Assembly: GCA_035327585.1 (NCBI GenBank)
Contig: DAOLDD010000009.1
Coordinates: 1-64,000, forward strand
Direction of reading: 5' to 3'
DNA length: 64,000 nucleotides
From: JAMLJG01 sp035327585
Lineage (GTDB): Bacteria; Verrucomicrobiota; Kiritimatiellia; CAIVKH01
Part shown: positions 58,753 to 64,000 of the stretch, piece by piece
How positions within the stretch are numbered: the first letter of the stretch is position 1
Layout of the letters: each line of letters starts with the position of its first letter
Notes under the pieces: generated by a model
What the model was told of the DNA's origin: nothing
Database searches by the model: none
What the model saw: the letters and a program-made list of their open reading frames with translations, nothing else
Position numbers and translations under genes: made by a program

Positions 58753-61382
58753 TGAAGCGCCTGTTAAAAATCGTCCTCATCCTCCTCCTCGTTCTCGCGG
58801 CACTGTGGACCACACTCTTCCGCACCCGTTATGGCCACGCCCGCCTCGAACGCTGGGTGGCCTCCGCGTTGCCATCTGACATCGCAATCGCGGGACTCGG
58901 CGGCGCTCTTCCGTTTCAAGGACACCTTGAACGGATTGCGCTGCACGATGCGGAGGGGCCGTGGCTGGAGGTCCACCAACTCGCCTTGAGCATCCACCCC
59001 GGCAGCCTGTTGCGCCGCGAAGTCGTGCTCACGCAAATCCACGCGGGTCGCGTCGACGTTTTGCGCGCGCCGGAACAATCCGACGGCACATCAGCCTCCG
59101 CCGCTTCCCGGCGCTGGACGCTTTGGGTGCAGGCGGCCCTTGTGGAGCACGTGCAGGTCTCGCCCGAAATCCTCGGCGAGCCAGTTGCGGGCCTGTTTCG
59201 GGGCCAATTCCGAATGGAGCAGGATGAATGGAACGCCGTTGCGTCGATTCTCGCCAAATGGCGGGACGAGACGGTGCATATCGTGGGATCCGCCTACAAC
59301 ACGCCGACCGGTTCCTTTCTGCGTATCACCCACGCCGAAATGGACGGGCTCTCACTCGCGGGCGAGGGCGCCTGGTCCCCGGAACCCCGCTTCGCGTTTC
59401 ACGGCGGGTTCACGAATACCCCGCTGCTGCGACGACTCGCGGGGCTGGACGACGCGGGAACGGGAAGTGTTTCGGGCCGCGTGGAGTGGGGTGAGGCCCG
59501 GCGCGTGCAGGCGGCGGTACAGGTTTCAGGTGTCGCCGGCTACGGCGCGAGCAACGTCCAGGCGCGCGCGCTGGGCGATTGGAGTCCCGGCGAGGGCTGG
59601 CGCGCGCGCATCGAACCGGCCGTCGGCGACTGGCGCGGCGTGCCTTGGTGGGCCGATGCGCCGATCGTCGTGGGCGGTTTGGACGGTGCGATCGAGTGGA
59701 AGGCGCCCGCGCTCGTCTGGAATGGCGCGCAAGCCGCCAGTACGGGACGCTGGAGTGACGGCGCGATCGACATTGAGCTGAGCGTCCCCTCCTTCGCGCT
59801 ATCCACCGGTCCCCTCTCAAATATTTTCCGCGCCGGAACCGTTCGCGCCAGCATTCATGCAAGCGGTACGCGCGAGGAGCCCTTCTGGCGTTTGGATGTC
59901 GAGGGCGATGACGTGCAACCTCGTCTCGATTCCGCATTCCAATTAAAACCCGCCGCATGGCGATTGACCGCCGAGGCCGCGAACGGGATCGCGCGGATTG
60001 AAACCCGGTTGAGTGGATGGACCGAACAACCGGTTTCGGCCGAGGCCACGCTGCCGATTCGGTTGCCGCTCGACGGTGGCCCGTTGGGCCCCGATCCCGA
60101 TGGCCCGGTTTCGGCCCGCCTTCGCTTCAATCTGGATCTCGCCGCCGCTGGCGATTTCACCGACCTGCGCGGCACGGAAATCGAAGGCCAATTGTCCTGT
60201 GACCTGCTCGTGGACGGGACCTGGTCCGAGCCGAGTGTACGCGGCCAGCTTGCGTTGACGGATGGGCGCGCGGCTTTTCCGGACAGCGGTACGGTGTTGG
60301 AAGACATCCAGGTCTTTCTTGAAGGCGATCAACGGCGCCTGTTGATTCGTCGCGCCACCGCGAATGATGGTTCGCGCGGCCGCATCGAATTGGACGGGGC
60401 CATCCAATTCGACCCTGCGCACGGTTTTCCTTTGACGGGTGGACTTACCCTGCATCGGGCCACGCTGTGGCGGCAGGATGGGAATCGGCTCGAACTGGAT
60501 GGGCGCGTTGCGGTTGAAGGCCCGGTCCGCGCGCCTGTCGTCACCGGCCATGTGGATCTCGTGAACGCCGAGGTGCGCCTTCGGCCCATACCACCCGCCA
60601 TTCCGAAACTCCCGATGGCTGAGGAAGCGCCCGCCGCGCCGACGTTCACCGAATACGCGGGCTGGTTGAAAAACGTGGCGCTGGACGTGCTGGTGCGTGC
60701 GCGCGACATCCATGTCCTGGGCCGCGGCCTCGACTCCACCTGGCGTGCGGATCTCCGGGTGGACGGGTCCGCCCATGCGCCGCGCCTGCGCGGGCCGCTT
60801 TCGGTGGATCGCGGATTCTTTCTCTTCATGGGTCGACGATTCACCCTCGAGCGCGCGGTGTTGACCTTCGACGGCAAATGGCCGCCCGCCCCGGTGATCG
60901 ACCTCGTGGCCTCAGCCCGCGCGGGCGATATGCGGGCGCGGCTCTATGCCGCGGGTCCAATCGATGCGCCCGCGCTGAACCTCGAATCGGAACCGGCGTA
61001 TCCCGTGGATGAAATTCTCGCGCGCCTGCTGTTCGGACGCTCGACGGATGCGATCAGTCCGTTCCAAGCGGTGCGGCTCGCGCATGGGTTGAACGTCCTG
61101 CGCGGGCGCGGGCGGACGCTCGACGTACTGGAACGAGGCCAGTCCGTCCTGCGTGTCGACCAACTGGACCTCGTGCAAAGCGACCAGGAGAGCGGCATTT
61201 CCGCGATCAGCGTGGGGAAATACGTCGGCCGCACTATTTATGTCGAGGGCGAGAAAGGTTTGGGCGAATCCGCCGATTTGATTACCGTCGAGGTCGAGTT
61301 GACCCCCTCGTTAATTTTGACCACGGAATCCAGTCCCCGCATCCGTGAGGGGATCGGCCTCAAGTGGCGGCGGGATTATTGA
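58752..61382 (+). CDS. tamB: TamB-like AsmA/DUF490 translocation protein
   Basis: The 876-residue protein has an N-terminal membrane anchor (MKRLLKIVLILLLVLAALWT), a long repetitive beta-rich middle (a periplasm-spanning groove) and the DUF490 C-terminus (DEILARLLFGRSTDAISPFQ, then VGKYVGRTIYVEGEKGLG, ending GIGLKWRRDY). It partners with TamA in envelope assembly or lipid transport. Start and stop are tightly coupled to tamA. The length is shorter than E. coli TamB (about 1,260) but common in this group. Confidence 0.9.
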   Translation: MKRLLKIVLILLLVLAALWTTLFRTRYGHARLERWVASALPSDIAIAGLGGALPFQGHLERIALHDAEGPWLEVHQLALSIHPGSLLRREVVLTQIHAGRVDVLRAPEQSDGTSASAASRRWTLWVQAALVEHVQVSPEILGEPVAGLFRGQFRMEQDEWNAVASILAKWRDETVHIVGSAYNTPTGSFLRITHAEMDGLSLAGEGAWSPEPRFAFHGGFTNTPLLRRLAGLDDAGTGSVSGRVEWGEARRVQAAVQVSGVAGYGASNVQARALGDWSPGEGWRARIEPAVGDWRGVPWWADAPIVVGGLDGAIEWKAPALVWNGAQAASTGRWSDGAIDIELSVPSFALSTGPLSNIFRAGTVRASIHASGTREEPFWRLDVEGDDVQPRLDSAFQLKPAAWRLTAEAANGIARIETRLSGWTEQPVSAEATLPIRLPLDGGPLGPDPDGPVSARLRFNLDLAAAGDFTDLRGTEIEGQLSCDLLVDGTWSEPSVRGQLALTDGRAAFPDSGTVLEDIQVFLEGDQRRLLIRRATANDGSRGRIELDGAIQFDPAHGFPLTGGLTLHRATLWRQDGNRLELDGRVAVEGPVRAPVVTGHVDLVNAEVRLRPIPPAIPKLPMAEEAPAAPTFTEYAGWLKNVALDVLVRARDIHVLGRGLDSTWRADLRVDGSAHAPRLRGPLSVDRGFFLFMGRRFTLERAVLTFDGKWPPAPVIDLVASARAGDMRARLYAAGPIDAPALNLESEPAYPVDEILARLLFGRSTDAISPFQAVRLAHGLNVLRGRGRTLDVLERGQSVLRVDQLDLVQSDQESGISAISVGKYVGRTIYVEGEKGLGESADLITVEVELTPSLILTTESSPRIREGIGLKWRRDY

Positions 61383-61415
61383 ACCGGGCGGTCAGCCGGA
61401 AAGGCGCATGTTGGC

Positions 61416-61940
61416 ATGAATGAAAAAAACGTTTTGCGCGGAATCTACGGGCTTTCCGCGATCCTGCTCATTGCGGTCGCCGTGATCTATAACCTGCCCA
61501 CGGCGGAGAAAATTCCCGCCTTCGTGCCGTGGCTTCCGCGCCTCAATGCGGCGATCAATACCGTATGCTCGGTTTTGCTGGTGCTCTCGTTCCTCGCGAT
61601 CAAGCGGAAGAATGTCGAACTGCACAAGCGGCTGAACATCACCACGTTCATTCTCTCTTCGCTGTTCCTGCTGTCCTACGTCACGTTCCACACCTTCGGC
61701 GTGGAGACGCGCTTCCCGGCGGACAACCCGGTGCGTCCGATCTACCTGTTCATTCTCATCACCCACATCATCCTGGCCGCCGCCGTGCTGCCGCTGGTGC
61801 TGGTGACGTTCTACCGTGGCCTCGCCGGTCCCGTTGCAGTGCACCGCCGAATTGCGAAATGGACATTCCCGATCTGGCTCTACGTCACCGTCACCGGCGT
61901 CATCGTCTACCTGATGATCTCGCCGTATTACCGGTTTTGA
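61416..61940 (+). CDS. DUF420 membrane protein
   Basis: The 174-residue protein has five hydrophobic segments and the DUF420 pattern: NAAINTVCSVLLVLSFLAIK, then NVELHKRLNITTFILSS and TFYRGLAGPVAVHRRIAKWT, with conserved His residues (HKR, HTF, HIILA, HRR). In other bacteria DUF420 (YozB/CtaM-like) genes lie near cytochrome oxidase assembly genes. Here it follows tamB by 34 bp. It may assist haem-copper oxidase assembly; this is inferred. Confidence 0.85.
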   Translation: MNEKNVLRGIYGLSAILLIAVAVIYNLPTAEKIPAFVPWLPRLNAAINTVCSVLLVLSFLAIKRKNVELHKRLNITTFILSSLFLLSYVTFHTFGVETRFPADNPVRPIYLFILITHIILAAAVLPLVLVTFYRGLAGPVAVHRRIAKWTFPIWLYVTVTGVIVYLMISPYYRF

Positions 61941-61944
61941 GGAA

Positions 61945-62011
61945 GTAATCAGTAACCAGTAATCAGTGATCGTATGCTCCGACTGATCACTGAACACTGA
62001 AAACTGATTAC
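61945..62011. repeat. Imperfect hairpin of CAGTAATCAGT type
   Basis: 27-nt arms at 61945-61971 and 61985-62011 match in 22 positions as inverse complements. It separates the convergent DUF420 and prephenate dehydratase genes and could terminate both. Confidence 0.7.
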
Positions 62012-62015
62012 TGCA

Positions 62016-62840
62016 TTACGACGCATACATCTTCCGCACCGGGTAGACCCCGAGGCGGACGAGTTTCGCCGCGGCGGCCTGCGCGGCGTGCAGCGCGGTT
62101 TGCACCGCGGGGCGGGTGGGGGCGCCCTGGATATCGACCACGAAGAGGTAATTCTTCGGCTGGCCGATGATCGGGCGCGAGAGCAGGCGGGTCAGATTCA
62201 CGCCGCTGTTTTTGAACGCGGCGAGGAAGTCGAAGAGTGAGCCCGGTCGGTTCTCCAACATGACCATCAGGCTGGTTTTCGTGCTGCGCGGCTCGGGTTT
62301 TTGCGACGTACCGATCACGAGAAACTCCGTGATGTTCGGCGCGTCCGTCTCGACGGGGAACTTAAGAATGTCGAGTCCATAGCGCCGCGCCGCGTCGCGC
62401 GTGCCGAACGCGGCGGCCGATGTCGTTGTCGCGGCGAGCGCCGCGGCCTTCGCTGTGCTGGCGATGGCGTGGGTCTTCACGCCCGGCAGATGCTTGCGAA
62501 TCCAGGGACCGCAATGCTGGAGGGGGACGAAGTGCGAGTAGAGGTCCTGCACCCGATGACCGCGATGGCCGAGCAGCGCCAGTTTTACATTGAGCGAAAG
62601 TTCCTCGCGGATATGCAGGCGTCCGGCGTTTTCGACCAGGCCATCGATCGACTCGAAAATGGTGCCCCCCGACGAGTTTTCGCTCGGCACCACACCGAGC
62701 CGGTTCGCGCCGCCCTTCGCATAGGCAAAGATGTCGTAGATGCTCGCGCAGGGAACCAGCCGGGCCCGCGCGCCGAATCGTTTGCGCGCAACGAGGTGCG
62801 AGAAGGTGCCTTCGGGACCGAGATACGCCACGGATTTCAT
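62016..62840 (-). CDS. pheA: Prephenate dehydratase
   Basis: The 274-residue protein has no chorismate mutase part. The dehydratase domain (about residues 1-178) opens with SVAYLGPEGTFSHLVARKRF and contains VPSENSSGGTIFESIDGL. The family's Thr-Arg-Phe motif reads Thr171-Glu172-Phe173 here (NITEFLVIG). A C-terminal ACT domain (about 188-270: LMVMLENRPGSLFDFLAAFK) provides phenylalanine feedback. It makes phenylpyruvate for phenylalanine synthesis. The Arg-to-Glu change in the motif is unusual and may alter activity or substrate. Confidence 0.88.
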   Translation of the reverse strand: MKSVAYLGPEGTFSHLVARKRFGARARLVPCASIYDIFAYAKGGANRLGVVPSENSSGGTIFESIDGLVENAGRLHIREELSLNVKLALLGHRGHRVQDLYSHFVPLQHCGPWIRKHLPGVKTHAIASTAKAAALAATTTSAAAFGTRDAARRYGLDILKFPVETDAPNITEFLVIGTSQKPEPRSTKTSLMVMLENRPGSLFDFLAAFKNSGVNLTRLLSRPIIGQPKNYLFVVDIQGAPTRPAVQTALHAAQAAAAKLVRLGVYPVRKMYAS

Positions 62841-62891
62841 GCCCGGATGATGGCCGTGCGGCGCGAACGGTTCAAGCGCGGAGAAGACGCC

Positions 62892-63215
62892 TTATGCGCG
62901 CGTTTCCTTCTGTTCAGGCGCGGCAAACCGACGCCGCAGCCATCGGCCCATCTTCTTCTCCTTTTCCCAGAAGAAGCGGAACTGGCCGAACAGCGAGCCG
63001 TAGAGCAGGAGGAAAAGCTGGTAGGCGGGGAAGACGACCAGCAACCAGACGACGGTCTTGAGCCACATCGGCGTCTGGCCGTCAAAATGGAGCAGGTGGA
63101 AGATGAGCTTGCGCACCGGCAGGATCGACATGCCTGCCAGCGAAAAAACCAGCAGCACCGCGAGCACCTGCCAGCCGGAACGCAGGCCCCAGCGGTGTTG
63201 AAGTTTGGCAAACAT
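62892..63215 (-). CDS. Small membrane protein, DUF6787-like
   Basis: The 107-residue protein has a basic start (FAKLQHRWGLRSGWQ), two or three hydrophobic segments (about residues 17-33, 48-75) and the ending SLFGQFRFFWEKEKKMGRWL, which resembles the small-protein family DUF6787. Function unknown. It lies 51 bp upstream of pheA on the same strand, so co-transcription is possible. Confidence 0.65.
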   Translation of the reverse strand: MFAKLQHRWGLRSGWQVLAVLLVFSLAGMSILPVRKLIFHLLHFDGQTPMWLKTVVWLLVVFPAYQLFLLLYGSLFGQFRFFWEKEKKMGRWLRRRFAAPEQKETRA

Positions 63216-63221
63216 GGAAAG

Positions 63222-63317
63222 ATTAACCGCAGAGACGCAGAGGTCGCTGAGTGGAGCTCAGGAAGAGGGGTTCAGTGCGATGCATTTCTCTGCGATCTCC
63301 GCGTCTACGCGGTGAAT
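63222..63317. repeat. Imperfect hairpin of CCGCAGAGACGCAGAG type
   Basis: 30-nt arms at 63222-63251 and 63288-63317 pair as inverse complements with a few mismatches. It lies between two minus-strand genes and is one of the dispersed spacer repeats. Confidence 0.75.
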
Positions 63318-63321
63318 CATC

Positions 63322-63693
63322 CTAAATCGTAAACGCCGACAGCGAAGCGACGAGCAGCAGTACAATGCACAACCAGCGCAGGCCGTCGCCGCCGCTCGCG
63401 CGCTTCTTCGCCACCGGCAGCAAGCCGCCCACGGCGAACAGGACGATGAATTTGAGGCCAATCACGCCGTTGTAGTGGCCGCCCAACGTGTGGCCCTTGA
63501 CCATGCCATACATCAAGACGGCGGCCAGCAGTCCAATGCCCAGCAGGATGTTCCACAGGCGGGTGGCGCCGCGGAGCGTGGCCGCATCCATGCGCGATGC
63601 CGTGGAAAGCCCGAGTTGGAACAACAGCAACCCACCCAGCAATCCCGCCATGCAGATCACATGCAGCCAGCGCAGTATTTCGTAAGTTGACAT
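63322..63693 (-). CDS. Small four-helix membrane protein
   Basis: The 123-residue protein has four hydrophobic segments (about residues 8-27, 46-63, 78-95 and 104-121). His residues occur at LRWLHVICM, KGHTLGGHYN. The arrangement recalls CopD-like or DUF2269-type membrane proteins, but no firm family can be given. It follows atpC by 35 bp on the same strand and may be the last gene of the ATP synthase operon's transcript. Confidence 0.6.
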   Translation of the reverse strand: MSTYEILRWLHVICMAGLLGGLLLFQLGLSTASRMDAATLRGATRLWNILLGIGLLAAVLMYGMVKGHTLGGHYNGVIGLKFIVLFAVGGLLPVAKKRASGGDGLRWLCIVLLLVASLSAFTI

Positions 63694-63728
63694 CGAATCT
63701 CCTCTTCGCCGTCCGAAACAGACGGCGT

Positions 63729-64000
63729 CTATTGCGTGCCCGTCATGCGGGCGCGGTCGGCGACAAGATCCTTCACTGCGGCGGCATTTTCAAGCGATTG
63801 CGCCTCGTCCACCAGCATCACGACTTCCGCCCGGCTGACTTCGAGCACGCCTTCGCCCGTGTAGAACGCCAGGTCGCCGCCCGCTGTTTTGACCGTGCAG
63901 AGGCCGGGCTGGACCGCCGCGATCATCGGGGCATGGCCGGGGAGCACCCCGAATCCGCCCAGCGCGCCGGGGGCGGAAACATAGTCCGCGTCGCCCTCAA
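63729..64000 (-). CDS. atpC: ATP synthase F1 subunit epsilon (partial, 5' end beyond window)
   Basis: The reading frame stays open to the window edge. The visible part (GALGGFGVLPGHAPMIAAVQ, then LAFYTGEGVLEVSRAEVVML) matches the beta-sandwich of F1 epsilon. The short helical end (ENAAAVKDLVADRARMTGTQ) is cut compared with E. coli, lacking the second inhibitory helix. The start codon and the rest of the atp operon would lie to the right. Confidence 0.92.
   Translation of the reverse strand, partial: EGDADYVSAPGALGGFGVLPGHAPMIAAVQPGLCTVKTAGGDLAFYTGEGVLEVSRAEVVMLVDEAQSLENAAAVKDLVADRARMTGTQ

Overview
The window is GC-rich chromosomal DNA from a Gram-negative bacterium. A LpxL/HtrB-type lipid A acyltransferase, an Omp85/TamA-type outer-membrane protein followed by TamB, lipoproteins and TRAP transporter parts show an outer membrane and periplasm. 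Secreted glycoside hydrolases, a complete BatABCDE/MoxR block, an NodU/SxtJ pair and a beta-helix protein ending in calcium-binding DxDxDG repeats suggest the Verrucomicrobiota/Kiritimatiellota part of the PVC group. This placement is inferred from gene content; there is no rRNA gene to test it.

Layout. At 0.4-10.3 kb a PadR regulator diverges from a five-gene, start-stop coupled operon for plant-type polysaccharide breakdown (GH9, GH42-like, histidine phosphatase, GH36 alpha-galactosidase, secreted jelly-roll protein). At 10.5-17.8 kb lie an NYN nuclease, a LacI regulator and cell-envelope genes (LpxL-type acyltransferase, GT4, sulfotransferase, GT2, MurJ), then tRNA-Arg. At 17.9-20.8 kb are a beta-helix protein and alanine racemase. 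From 30.7 kb down to 21.0 kb on the minus strand runs trmL and a MoxR-DUF58-BatA-BatB-TPR-BatC-BatD-BatE operon.

The accessory region is 31.5-40.2 kb. It holds an internally deleted type IIG restriction-methylase remnant, a two-gene HipA-like kinase/DUF3037 module, tRNA-Gly, and a 6.04-kb integrated element inserted in a tRNA-Lys gene. The element is bounded by 46-bp perfect direct repeats. It carries a tyrosine integrase, an AlpA/Xis-like HTH protein, a primase-helicase whose 3' end contains 9-bp iterons, and five small genes of unknown role. Paired TTGCCACAA sites near both ends look like integrase arm sites. No capsid or packaging gene is visible.

From 40.2 to 64 kb the DNA is ordinary chromosome: tRNA-Leu, chalcone-isomerase-like protein, SxtJ/NodU-type carbamoyltransferase, M29 aminopeptidase, MoeB-rhodanese, GYF and LysM proteins, 5'-deoxyadenosine/SAH deaminase family, thioesterase, ClC-CBS channel, a split TRAP transporter, TamA/TamB, DUF420, prephenate dehydratase, small membrane proteins and the edge of atpC. 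Many intergenic gaps hold structured palindromic repeats of several unrelated families, including a REP-like 8-5-8 hairpin family with compensatory stem changes that occurs as opposed pairs.
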